64,000 bases of DNA from Tethya wilhelma (lineage: Eukaryota; Porifera; Demospongiae; Tethyida; Tethyidae). This document shows positions 10,890 through 22,652 of this stretch, one piece after another. The stretch lies in assembly GCA_964030475.1 (NCBI GenBank), contig CAXIPT010000001.1:476229-540228 (forward strand). Direction: 5' to 3'. The translations under genes were made by a program, and so were the position numbers. How positions within the stretch are numbered: the stretch's first letter is position 1; the number at the start of each line of letters is the position of its first letter. The notes under the pieces are model-generated. The model saw only the letters and a list, made by a program, of their open reading frames with translations, did not search any database and was not told the origin of the DNA.

Positions 10890-13660
10890 CTACATGACTT
10901 GTGCAATATCAACTCGATCCTTTGCCCTCTGTCCTCCAGCTATCATAATGTCTCCATTGGGTAGAACTGTACAGGCAGGCATGTATCGTCCCTTTGGCAT
11001 ATCACAAACCTTGATCCACTTTGAAGTGCTAGGTTGATAGAGGTAGATTGATGAGCTCCTACTTTCACCACCCATTGTTAGTAGAGTTCCCTGGAAGGCC
11101 AAGGTAGTTGATCCACCTAATGGAGTGTCAGGCAAGGAGTTCCATCTTGACAATGAGGATGAACGGTTTGCACCAGCTGACTGTGATATGGCTTCAGAGA
11201 TGATATCTTCAACACAGACACTCATAACTGACTCGATCCATCTACTACTAGTACAGCCACCACTCACATACCAGTTCTTTCCAATCACTATTGATGTCAT
11301 CTGATACCCTGCTACAGGAAGTGGAGAAACATTGTACCATCGTTTGGATGATATGTTCATGACTTCAACTTTTGAAAGACGACATTGTTCACTAATACCA
11401 CCAGCTACTAGTAGCCACTGGTTGTATCTGGCAACTGCTGGAGAGGAACAAGCAGTGTTCATTGGTGGCAGGGAGAAGCCCCACATGTGTGATTTGACCT
11501 CCCATACCCCAAGCTTGTTAGTCTTTTTCAAAGTTCTTACATCTTGTCCTCCAACAGCCACCAGTTGATTGTCATTGATGACAGCCAACCTAAAGTACTT
11601 ATACTTATACTGTGGGAGTTTACTCCATGAATCACTACGAGGGCTGTATACACAAACAGTGTGTTCATCTTTGTCTGATGATGCATATCCTCCTCCAAAG
11701 TAGACATCTCCTTTCATCACCACAACACTTGGACCATGACTCATTCCAAATGGCATATCTCTGCCCCGCCTCCATTTCAACTTCAGAGGAAGTTTTGGTT
11801 CTGATAGTGGTGTCTGTGGGGTTGATGTGGGTGTGGTCAATAATGAATATTCATTGTTTTACTCTACACATAATCATAATGAGAAAGTGCGAACCCATAC
11901 ACACTATCATTGATCATTATGACGTAGCACACACAAACACATGATTAAACATGTCCCTACCTGAACAGTCTCCTCTTCACTCTGTTGCTGTTGAAGCAGT
12001 GAAGGAGCAAGTTGGGCTTCTTTCTGACGCACTAACTCATCCTTAGCTCTGTCATTGTCCTGTATGTGAGTGAACTAAAAGTACAGTAACCATTATGTTT
12101 TTTGAGAATCACCTGTAGTGTGATATCTCCAGATGAACTTGATGATTCCTGGATCTTGACATAATTCACAGGGATGTAACCTTGTCTGCCATCACTGTCC
12201 ATCCCATACCACCAGTCTGTGGACCATTTCTGAGTCACTTGTAAGATATCTCCCTCTTTGAAACTGAGCTCCTGCTCACTACGACCAGTGAAGTAATACA
12301 ATGCTACAACACTCAATGGGGACCCTGTTGTAAAACATTTTATTTTGATACTATAATTGTTAGACCGTTAAGTCTGGCTATGTAGTTTTGCTTCAAATTT
12401 TCCCTTTCTTGTTGGCCAGTGAGACTATCATATGGTTTACCTTGATTGCTTATATCCTGTGCTGATGGTTCACCTCCTGTGGTTTCAGCAATTTTAGTTG
12501 AGCTTTGATCCTAAAGAAAATGTGAGTACTATGTAACTAGTGACATTGTATATACTGTCAACTTACAATTCTAGCCTCGTATTTTTCCATTTCTTTCATT
12601 GCTCCCTCTAAATTTATCATGTTTTGGTGTTTCTTGGCTTTTGTTTCTCTCAGCTCCAGTTGTAGTTTCATTATAGTTATCAGGGTGAGTAGCTGCTCCT
12701 CTTTCTTGCTATCTTCAGCTGAGAGTTGCTCTGAACTACGATGTTCGGAGTCCAACTCCTCTCGTAACTTTGCCATCTCTCTTTCTTGCCAAGCAATCTT
12801 CTCTGAAAGGTGTCTGATCTGTTTTTCCTTGTCAGTCAGTTCTTGAGTATAGGACCAGATCTCTTCTTTCTTTTTTCTTGCCTCCTTCAAAGCAACTTCT
12901 CGCTGAATCTATAATGATAAAAAATTTCATTTACACACACATTTCACAAACAATAATTCCACGTTGTTACCTCAATTTCTTCAAGGTACTTTTCCCGAGA
13001 CTTAGCGAGTGATTCAATCAACTTCTGGTCCATTTCTTCTTGTTGGTTTCTAAACTTTCGCCTAAAATCCTCCAGTTCACTTTGTAGCTCAAACACTCGA
13101 GCTGATTTCACGTCCAACTCTTTCATCTTCTTACTCAATTCTTCCTCCTTGTCTAATAATTGTTCTTTGTTCCGAGCAAGCTCCTCTTCTTTCTGGTTTA
13201 TTTCCTTCCTCAGCACATTTATGGCTTTGCTGTTTTCTCTTCGGGTACGTTGAATGGCTTCATTCCACTGTTTAAGACTTTGTTGGGCTTCTTTCAACAT
13301 CTGGTTCTCTTCTTCCTTGTGTTTGAGTTCAGTCTTGAGGAGTCTCACATCTTGACCGAGTGACATTACTTTCATCTGGAGCTCTGGGAGAGTTGTGTCT
13401 ATGTCCATCTCCAAGGCCTTGCTCACTGCATCTCGTGACTGTGTAGCTCTTGCTACTTCATCTTCCAAGAGCAAAATATTCTCTCCAGAAATCAGAGGGC
13501 TAGTTGCTTTTGGACGATCATTAGAACTAGCAGATTCCTTGGATAAAAAAAAACAACAATTTAATGCTTACATCTTTACATAGTGTGACTATATATCTTC
13601 TTACCACATGCCCTCGAGAAGAAATGACCTTTACACTCACATCAGCAGGTAGTGGTACTC
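10890..13660 (-). CDS. coiled coil-SH3-coiled coil-Kelch protein, N-terminal exon(s) missing
   Basis: Seven exons with matching phases: 13660-13605, 13537-12971, 12908-12567, 12510-12441, 12324-12113, 12059-11961 and 11813-10890. Long heptad-rich coiled coil fills the second and third exons. The fifth carries a complete SH3 domain with ALYYFTGRSEQELSFKEGD, WWYGM and GYIPVNYV, which binds proline-rich partners. The last is a Kelch propeller nearly the same as the one at 4218-5123 (about 307 residues). The first exon seen enters in phase 1, as in the neighbouring Death-domain gene. No Death exon precedes it here, and a MITE fragment lies close to the acceptor. The gene may therefore be a 5'-truncated duplicate, or its exons may be used as the 3' part of the upstream gene. 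Confidence 0.72.
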
Positions 13661-13683
13661 CTGTATGCATTCCGTGAGTGAAA

Positions 13684-13714
13684 GGTCAAAGGGGAGCCTG
13701 GGGACGAGGCTAAT
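13684..13714. mobile_element. fragment of a GCCTCG/CGAGGC hAT-like MITE
   Basis: GGGGAGCCTGGGGACGAGGC matches one end of the family seen complete at 36814-37075. It lies 24 bases upstream, in the minus-strand sense, of the first remaining exon of the coiled coil-SH3-Kelch gene. Confidence 0.6.
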
Positions 13715-14374
13715 GATTCTTACCATAAACGTCGCGCGCGCGAGGCAATTAACTGCACTCAGTGTACAACTAGTTACATTAATAGTATAGGTAACCACAT
13801 GATTCAGAGTGCAATAATTTATTATGGAATTAATTGCACTCCAGCTACCAATGCCAAGAGTATGGCAAAATAATAGAGCTCGTGCTATTTGGCCATACAA
13901 GTGGCAGCTAGAATACAATTAATTCCATAATTGTACAAGGAATCATGCATGTAGTTGTCTACTAGTATCATTTTATGGAGGAACAGACACAAAATTAGCT
14001 AATAATCCACAAATTTATAGAAGGATAAAACACAAAATCAAGGCAAGTTTATATGATTTTTAATTATATGTGCGAGTACAATTACTAAAAACCACAGAAA
14101 TTACATGAAATGTACATCACAGTGTAATTGCTGCTGTAATTAATATTGCACTCCTGGTGTACTATTAGACTATTAGTATACACACTACAATTATAGTACA
14201 CAATAGGTTCAAACCACAAGGAAATAATTTCACAAACCACAGGGAAATATCACTGATATACATTTATGTTTCTGATTCTAATAGTAACAAAGTGTAATAA
14301 CTCATACAATGTCTACTACTATGTATCATGATTTTATGTACCTGATGCATAAACATGACTAAACATGTCCCTAC
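13715..14374. other. intergenic or intronic AT-rich region
   Basis: Contains short inverted repeats (for example around 13863-13895) but no exon I can support. A Death-domain exon expected here by comparison with the neighbour is absent. Confidence 0.5.
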
Positions 14375-16999
14375 CTGAACAGTCTCTTCTCCACTCTGTT
14401 GCTGTTGAAGCTGTACATGTGAAGGAGCAAGTTGGGCTTCTTTCTGATACACAAACTCATCCATAGCTTGGACATTGTCCTCCTGCATGTAAACAGCCAG
14501 TGGTATGTTGGTTATGTTAAATTTGGCGAAAAGGAGCTCAAACTATATTAACAAAAGTTAATTTTGGCAAATTAAACGTAGAAATCACATTACGTCATTA
14601 TGGCGAAACTATAATAGTAGCAACGCTTATACACCTTCTTTTTGTTTTCTATTATACTAAAATAGTTTTGACAAAGTTTCTGATCACAGTCATGAAGGTA
14701 AGCAACAGTCATGTAAGCTATAACTGCATGTGCTGAAAGCCTTCTTGCATTAATAGTGAAGCTTTTGGTAGTGCATGTAAAAAAACAAACTATACAAGAG
14801 TCTTATGCCGCGACAATATAAACTTTAGTAAAGCTTTTTAGCCAGACAAACAAGCTTTCAAACGCAATGCTACTGTTTTGCATCTACATAGTAATGAAGC
14901 TTATTTCATGAAGGACTGTGGAGAAAATGTCCTAACCCTTCTATTGGAATTGTGCTTTATAGTGTGCATTCTAGTATTCATATTCGGGCAATAAATTTGG
15001 GAAAATTTAATTTGTGTGATTTGGAGAAATTCGCCAGTTTCATCAAAATAAAATCCGCTGGCAATGTAATTATAGTATACTGTAATGTTTAATGTTTTTT
15101 TAATGTAATTATAGTATACTGTAATGTTTTAATGTTTTTTCAATGCTAAAATATCTTTAGCCATGGTTTAGCCTATTGATGTAGGTAAAGGTTGTCAATA
15201 GACCACGTGGTTACATGCATATAATGTAATGCGCATGAGCATCAAATGTACACTTCTGTTAGAGACTGTATAGTCTCTGCTGTGTGATTGTCTCCATGCA
15301 ATTGAGCACCTTATAGTTTAAAAAAGTGAATGAACAAGTATAGTAAAAATTTTATAAAAATGAAAAGTGTATAGGAATGGGCAGTGTGGTAACTTGAAAA
15401 GCAATGAAACAAGGCAAGTCTCTGAATTTCGGCACATGACTACTTCATTTTTGTACCCAACTCTCACACGTTACTGTGTTCCTACATTCTACATGCTTGT
15501 TACTTTATCTCAATTAATTATTATGATAGTGCACACACCAACACATGGCTATGAAGCATTATAATTTCCCTATACCTGAACAGTCTCCTCTCCACTTTGT
15601 TGCTGTTGAAACAGTGAAGGAGCAAGTTGGGCTTCCTGACACACTAACTCATCCGGCTTAACTTGGACATTGTCCTGTGAATTAGCATGCAATGCCGATC
15701 AATGTACAATAATACTGTTACAACATTATATTAAGTGTTTAAGAATCGTGCACCTGTTGTGTGAGCTCTATATGGCCAGTTGGACTTGAAGATTCCTGGA
15801 TCTTGACATAATTCACAGGTATGTAGCCTTGTCTGCCATCACTATCCAACCCATGCCACCAGTCTGTGGACCATTTCTGAGTCACTTGTAAGATATCTCC
15901 CTCTTTAAAACTAAGCTCCATCTCACTACGACCAGTGAAGGAGTATAATGCTACCACACTCTGGGACCATGGGGGTCCTATTAAGTATATAATTATACAT
16001 TCATGCAATAATATTAAGATGTATATAACTCTAATTATAATTGCAATAGTGACTGTCATAGTTATAACCTTGGCTGCTTTGAATTGGTTCGTGTTCAAAT
16101 AGGGTACCAGTATCAAATTGAGTTTCATTCTGTGTGACAGTGTTTGCATGCATGTGTACATGTGTATGATGTGTGCATGTGTATACTTTCACAGTGTGTG
16201 TGATATGTACATGTGTATCGAGGTTGGTCTCTGGTGGGAGATTCGTCATTATACACGTAGGAATTGTGTTAATTTTATTTAATGGTAAACATGTGGAGGG
16301 CACTCAATGGTTACCATGCATTGAGTGACCGCCCCCCCTCGATCCTCCCCACTTACAATGCATGGTCACGCAAATATGTTTAATGAATAATATTATAATT
16401 ATGCAGTTCAAGTTAAACTCACTGATGGAGTAGTCTGATTCTTCAGTTGAAGATTAGTATCTTTGAAAGCTGTTTCAACAGCTAAACTTTGAATCCTTGC
16501 ATCTGACTTTTGACTATTAGACTCCTGCATGAAGGGAATTTATAAGTTTAGTGTCAGTATAAGTGGACAATTAAACTCATATTATGCTAGACTATAAACC
16601 TACAATTCTGTCCTTATATTTTTCCATATCTTTCTTTGCACCCTCTAAATTCATCTTGTATTTGTGCTTCTCGACTTTTGTTTCTCTTAACTCCAGTTGT
16701 AATTTCATTACAGTTGTCATTAGGGTGAGTAGCTTTTCCTCTTTCTTGTCATCTTCAGCTGCAGTTGAGAGTTGCTCTGAACTACAAAGATTGGAGTCCA
16801 ACTCCTGTCGTAACCTTGCCATCTCACTTTCTTGCTCAGTAATCTTCTCTGCAAGATGCCTAATTTGTTCCTCTTTGTCTGTCAGTTCTTGAGTGTAGGA
16901 TTGGATCTCTTCTTTTTTTTTGCTAGCCTCCTTCAAAGCAACAACTCGCTGAATCTATAATGATCAATGATTCATTCAATGCATGATAATAAGGAAAAG

Positions 17000-17059
<60 letters not shown>

Positions 17060-18529
17060 GTGTGTGTGTGTGTATGTGCATGTGTGTGTAATGGAAGGTC
17101 ACCAGAAGTGATGTGACCTATATATCTCTAGCGAAAATGCCATACCGTATTACGTTTCAAGTTCTCTGGACTGTAAAAAAAATGCAAGCTATGAAAAGTG
17201 TGCCTAGAGAGCTAGTCTATCGAGCTAGACCTTAGCTTTTTCTACCCCTGACATGTGCTTAGATGGACCAAGCAACTGAACAGTGCATCCAATTAACAAC
17301 TTGAAAAAATGATTATAGACACTTCCTGGTTACCTCAATTTCTTCAAGGTACTTTTTCCAAGACTGAGCAAGTGCCTCTGATTCAATCAATTTCTGGTCC
17401 ATTTCTTCTTGTTGGTTGCTAAACTTTTGTTTCATTTCTTTGAGTTCAGTTTGCAGTTTAAACACTTGAGCTGATTTCACGTCCAACTCCCTCATCTTCT
17501 CACTCAATTCTTTCTCCTTGTCTGCTAGTTGTACTTTGATCCATGAAAGCTCCTCTTCTTTCCTCTTGATTTTCTCCCTTAGCACCTTTATGGCTTTATT
17601 ATTCTCTTCTTTGGTACGTTGAATGGTATCATTCCATTTCAAGTTGAGGTTTCTATTAGCTTCTTCCAACATCTGATTCTCTTCTTCTCTGTTCTTCAGT
17701 TTTCTCTTCAGGAATCTGATGTCTTCACTGAGTGAAGACACTTTCATCTGGAGCTCTGGGAGAGTGGTGTCTATGTCTATCACCAAGGCCTTGCTCACTG
17801 CATCTCGTGACTGTGTAGCTCTCTCTACTTCATCTTCCAAGAGCAAAAGGCTCTCAGATTCTCCAGAAATCAGTGGGTCAGTTGAATGATCACTAAAACT
17901 AGTAGATTCCTGCAATGGAAACAATGCATGCATGCCCTTCAAAGTTAATTTACAAGTTCTGTGTATGCATGCGGGCTACCTTAGTTACCATATGTTCACT
18001 AACTCTAGCAGAACCACTCTCTTTTCTGCTCAGATTAGCAGGTTGTGGTATTCCTGCACATGTATTATTGATCAATAATTCGTTTTTATAGTTCATCATT
18101 ATAATTATATAGAGAGATAGTCCATATATACTCACCATGTTTCTCTGCTATTTTCTCAGCAAGGTCTCTCCTTCCAATGTTGACCAGGGCTGAAACTAGT
18201 TTGGTCCATGTTGGCTTCTCCAGTTGGCTCCATTGAATTAGCATCTCCAATCGACAGTCAGAGATGAAACGATGGTCCTTACGAATGGTCAACAATTTGT
18301 CCGTGGGTATCTTTAGCTGAACACCCAGAGCAAACCACTCAATAACTTCCCTCAGCTCCACTTGAAGAGCTGCCAACTCAGCATTTTCACCACCTATGCC
18401 AATAATACTAGATTTGGTGATTGTATAAGATGGTATATCATACATTCTATCAAGAGAATCAATGATTAATTTTACAGCATGCATGAGGTTGGAGTGACAA
18501 CTGTGAAGCATTCTAACTTCACTGATCAT
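14375..18529 (-). CDS. Death domain-coiled coil-SH3 adaptor
   Basis: Exons with agreeing phases: 18529-18136, 18053-17980, 17909-17334, 16954-16604, 16524-16423, 16129-16069, 15977-15754, 15674-15576 and 14482-14375. The first, with an ATG at 18529, encodes a Death domain (VIEWFALGVQLKIP, EMLIQWSQLEKPTW, IGRRDLAEKIAEKHG), a module for assembling apoptosis or innate-immune complexes. Long coiled coil follows, then an SH3 domain (ALYSFTGRSEMELSF, DWWHGLDSDGRQGYIP) and two short Gln-rich coiled-coil exons. The last exon ends in phase 0, and no Kelch exon of its own follows. The phase-0 Kelch exon at 11813 or the exon at 12059 could be reached by splicing past the neighbouring copy; that is inference. 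It is probably a cytoplasmic adaptor. Confidence 0.75.
15061..15145. repeat. short tandem repeat, two copies of ~43 bp
   Basis: Two copies of a unit with TAATTATAGTATACTGTAAT lie side by side inside the Death-adaptor locus. Confidence 0.7.
17002..17088. repeat. (GT)n microsatellite in an intron
   Basis: Long GT tract with a few interruptions between the exons at 17334 and 16954. Confidence 0.95.
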
Positions 18530-18768
18530 GCAATGGATGGGTATCTATATACCACACTATAAGGTATCTAACAGACTATAGTAGTGAGTCTTCTATATAT
18601 AATGCACCATGCGGCATGGATTCAGGTGGTCAGGATCATGCACTGCATGTGCATTTGTTTGTCATTGCCTAGCAACAAAAGTTTTTATAGGCTAATTGCT
18701 GGTTACTGGCTGGGTGGAGGTGACAATAGAGTAGCTAGAGGTCACAAGGGGTCAACGGCAAACAAAAT

Positions 18769-18837
18769 AGTTGCATGACCCTTAGGTGTGCAGCACTTGA
18801 CCATGCATCGAGTGCTGCCCTTAGGGGTCATGCAACT
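18769..18837. repeat. hairpin palindrome upstream of the Death-adaptor start
   Basis: TAGTTGCATGACCC at the left pairs with GGGTCATGCAACTA at the right, with GCAGCACT/AGTGCTGC pairing further inside. It lies about 240 bases upstream of the presumed ATG at 18529. Confidence 0.8.
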
Positions 18838-19114
18838 ATAATGTGTAACTGAATTCCACAGATTGACATAACAAATATATAGAGCTATAATATAGACTGT
18901 TAAGTCTAAGTTTATGTTGATTTAGTGACCATGATTGTTGTTTTAGTTTTTGCCAATTTCATTTAGTTTTATATGCTGATGCTAACTACTTTTAGTCTGA
19001 GGGTTGTGATGCCTTCAAACACACCTTCATGTAGCTTGAAACATGAAAGTACAAGAAAGGGAGAATCTTAGTTTTTGTTAATTTTAGTGGCTAGGTATAC
19101 AGTTTAGTTTTAGT

Positions 19115-19430
19115 TATCATACTCAGCATTTTCACCACCTGTACCAATGATATAGATTTGGCGATTGTATAAGATGGATAGTACATTGTACATTCTATCA
19201 AGAGAATCAATGGACGGTTTGATGTTGTGTACTGCATGAGGTTGGATAGATAAAAATAACTGTGAAACATTCTGACATGCCAATGGGGCTATACCACATT
19301 ATGTATAAGGTATCTAATGGACTAGTAGTGAGTCTTCTATAATACCCCGTCCATGCATGGATTCATGTGGTCATGATCATGCACTGTGGAATTAACTGAT
19401 TGACATAACAAGCTATAGAATTATGCTATT
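19115..19430 (-). pseudogene. decayed copy of the Death-adaptor 5' end and promoter
   Basis: The segment closely resembles 18370-18900. It includes the stretch around CAGCATTTTCACCACCT inside the Death exon, the region around the presumed ATG, and further upstream sequence. It carries many small changes and no open frame through the Death domain. It looks like a short tandem duplication that has decayed. Confidence 0.6.
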
Positions 19431-20196
19431 ATATAATATTACAGATTGTTAAGGCTAAGTTTGTGTTTATCTAGTATGGTAACCATGCATGATTCTATTA
19501 GTTTTGATGCTAACTAGCTACTTTTAGTGCAGTGTTACATTTTCCAATTAGTTTAGTTGTTATGATGCATTCAAACATACCTGCATAACTTGAAACATGA
19601 CATTGTGATTTAGATGATTTGTATCAAGTATTATAGTAATTCAATCAGATTGTTCATGTTCACAAGAAATTAAGACCAGTCGGAGAATCTTATAGTTTAG
19701 TATTAAAAGCTAAAGAATATAAGACTAAGTTCAAAATACTCACGCCTTTTAGAGTTATAGTTTTATAAATGAAAACATGCAACAGTTATTGTGTATGTGA
19801 TTTACACTGTGACATGGGAAAGATATGATCCATAGTACCATATAGCGGGTAAATTTGGCAAGAATTAGATTTGGTGAATTATTCTGCAAGTCAGAATGTG
19901 CATAAAAATTATTATTGCAGTGTGCAGAATAAAATTGCCAAAGTTAAGATCGCCAATCATCTTAAAATGGTCCCCTGGACCACTTTTTTTTCAAAAATCT
20001 GCTTGAATATTCTCTGAAAATTTTGGCCCGTCTACTGAAAAGTGAATGAGCGAAGGAGAGGACGAGTTTGCTAGGCTGTTGTTCTATGAATGCTTTATTG
20101 TATCGACTTTGGAACTAGCTGAATCCGTGACTGGCAAAACAATCAGTACAACCATGCATATAGTTTATACATTATACAAGCATGCATGCACATATC
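19431..20196. other. intergenic region
   Basis: AT-rich sequence. A degenerate TATAGCGGGTAAATTTGGC motif near 19843 recalls the CCGTATAGC MITE ends. No coding potential was seen. Confidence 0.45.
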
Positions 20197-20799
20197 TCAT
20201 TCACCACTAGCTCCAAGGGGTGGCTTGGTGAACATGGTGTCGGTGAAATCAAACAGCTTGCTTCTCTTCCAAACCTCAGCCATCATGGAGTGGTTGGCAA
20301 AGTTGATCTCATTCATCTCAGGTTGTCGTCCGACAGCTGGAGACACCAGGTAAACTTTCACATCAACATTTACTTGAAATTGTTTCATGGAAGGAGCTGA
20401 TTTTGAAGACTGGGACTGTTTTGATTCTTTTACGAAAATATTGGCAATAGCAGATGAAATTTCTTTCTGTACAGCCTCTTTGTTGGTCAGGAATTGTTTC
20501 AACAACAACTTTGATTGGAATGCTGCTACAAACAGAGGCACTCGCTCGCAGTAGATCTTATCAACCGAATAGACTCCATGCTTGCTTGCTACGGGAGCCA
20601 CTGCTTGGTGTAAGATGGTTGAGAGTTTGACAGAGATACCACTAGCCCTCAACACTGGCTCTCCATTGTGGCCCAGTGCTGCAGGACGTCCATTGATGAT
20701 AATCGGAGTCCTCAGGAGAAAGAAGTCACTGTAGCAGGAGGAGTGAAGACTGAACTCAACACCAGAGCTAGGCTGTCCTTTAGATTTCACGTCAGACAT
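20197..20799 (-). CDS. unknown protein, paralogue B
   Basis: A single uninterrupted exon of 200 codons from ATG (MSDVKSKGQPSSGVEF) to TGA. It is about 80 percent similar by eye to paralogue A at 2076-2778 but lacks the KPKP-repeat insert. Shared blocks include HSSCYSDFFLLRTPI, YSVDKIYCERVPLFVAAFQS, VKVYLVSPAVGRQP and EINFANHSMMAEVWKRSKL. There is no signal peptide, membrane segment or domain I recognise. The two copies bracket the kinase/Death/Kelch cluster, so they may have been carried along in its duplication. Confidence 0.7.
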   Translation of the reverse strand: MSDVKSKGQPSSGVEFSLHSSCYSDFFLLRTPIIINGRPAALGHNGEPVLRASGISVKLSTILHQAVAPVASKHGVYSVDKIYCERVPLFVAAFQSKLLLKQFLTNKEAVQKEISSAIANIFVKESKQSQSSKSAPSMKQFQVNVDVKVYLVSPAVGRQPEMNEINFANHSMMAEVWKRSKLFDFTDTMFTKPPLGASGE

Positions 20800-20867
20800 G
20801 TCCAGATTCAGAGAAACAAGTATATAAAAGAGCGCCCAAGAAAGAGTACCAAGTATATATACGCGTA

Positions 20868-21829
20868 AGGTAAAACGGGGTAATTTGGGACACTCTTTCG
20901 GTCTTCCAATTTATGTCTAGTTTTATTTTGGCAGTAGCAGACCTATCTGGAAACTAACACTGCAGAACTAAACTATAATGTATTTAGTTTTATAAATGCA
21001 AAACTGAAGTTGCTGGGCCTAGTACTTTGTGTGCAGTGAGCAGTTTAACTAACCGCTCTCTAATTTAGCGAAATAATAAGCGTGCGGGGTAATTTGGGAC
21101 GCATGCCATTTGTCAGGATTGGAGTGATTCAAAGCAGTGAAAACGAAGAATCAGGCACTTCAGACTCCCTTCAATTTACCTGGACTGAAAGTCGAGCTTG
21201 AAACAAATTCATCTTCATCATGTGGCCAAGTTTATTGGAAGTATACAGAAATTAATAGAAAAATATTATTAAAAGTGCTGTGTATGTGATTCTGTTTTTA
21301 TAATTTGGTCATTTAGTACCAGAGTATGTGTAAGAAGATTAAATTAAGCTATAGATGTATGTATGAAGAGATTGTAGAGCTGTATCACACGGTGGAGAGG
21401 AATAATAGCTGATTCTCCCTAGCAGCCCCGCCCACTTTCTATGGATGTGCTCGCTTTTGACCCTGCTAACTCTTCGTGTGCAGTAGCTATGAACATAAAT
21501 TTGTGATATCAGGTAGAGAAGATAATGTTCTATATGTAGAAACTCTTTTGGTCGAATGCTTAGTAGTTTTCTGTCCTAAAAATTAAACATTGTAATGTTT
21601 TTTATCAGTAAACGGTCAATTTCGCGTAAGAGGTATCCAGGAAAAACAACTGTTTAACTACGAAGCAGAGCTGCAACCAATGTGAGTCTTTGGTACATTG
21701 TAGCTAGGGTGTGTCCCTATAAATGTGACACCAAACTATCCTGGTAGCTTTCCTTGTTTTCAGCCAGGAGGAGGTACAACCCGGAAGTGTCCCAAATTAC
21801 CCCGCGTCCCGAATTACCCCGTTTTACCT
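20868..21829. mobile_element. 962-bp DNA transposon, non-autonomous, GGGGTAATTTGGGAC ends
   Basis: The left end AGGTAAAACGGGGTAATTTG matches the complement of the right end, and TA flanks both sides (20866-20867 and 21830-21831). The GGGGTAATTTGGGAC motif also occurs inside near 21085 and twice at the right end. No transposase frame is present. A Tc1/mariner relative is possible from the TA site, but this is inferred. Confidence 0.85.
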
Positions 21830-21831
21830 TA

Positions 21832-22652
21832 CCCAGGCCAAATGACGTCATCATTAATTGCTGTGGGCAGGGCTGAACGCTTGGTCCCCCGCATGGGGTA
21901 GGCTTGGTACGAGGCAAGCTGAACGCATAGTGGCCCTGAAAGACAGCAAGACAGTATTAAAGACAGCTAATTAAATGCTTTCAAAATAGCTAAAAAATAC
22001 TTGTTGACCGGATTTGATCATTCCAATCCTCAATGTCAGAATAAGATAGAACTTATTATCAGTTCTATTCAAATTAGCTCACACTTGTTCCATAACTTTA
22101 CTTGTTTTTCTTCCTTGTATAATAATCAACCCAGTGAAGGGAAGCTGCACAGGAAGATATGGGGTACCTTGAAGACAACCACTACATCTAGCCTCGTTCC
22201 CAGGCTCTCACCTTTGACTTTATACTCACGGCATCCACAGTGTTGTCAACATTAGCCACAGTGAGGCCACACCAACTTGATTTTATCATATAGCCATTGA
22301 GAATTTACTCACTCTTAAACTTCAAGAGAAATACATGCTATCGGCCTCTCAAGCATATATAGTTGCTAAAGTTTGCATGGCATTAATCGCATGCTTTAGC
22401 AGGGAGGGCCTGACTACATAGCCTGTACATATACAGATAAAAAAAAAAAAAAACTATTGATAATTTTTTTAATGTAATACCAGATTCTGAAACTGAATGA
22501 CAATAAATAACATTGGAGTTAAGAGGCTTTGGGGCAGATCAAAATGAGACAGACACACAGAGCTAGGAGATCAGTAATCAAAGGTAGCATAGGAAGGACA
22601 TGAGTAGAAAAAAGGAAGGTTAGTTTGTGATAGAAAGAGAGAGGAGTTATAG
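21832..22652. other. intergenic region with MITE fragments
   Basis: Contains single ends of the GCCTCG-type MITE near 21893-21916 and 22193-22215, a related GGGAGGGCCTGACT piece near 22402, and an A-rich run at 22439-22453. No gene was seen. Confidence 0.5.
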
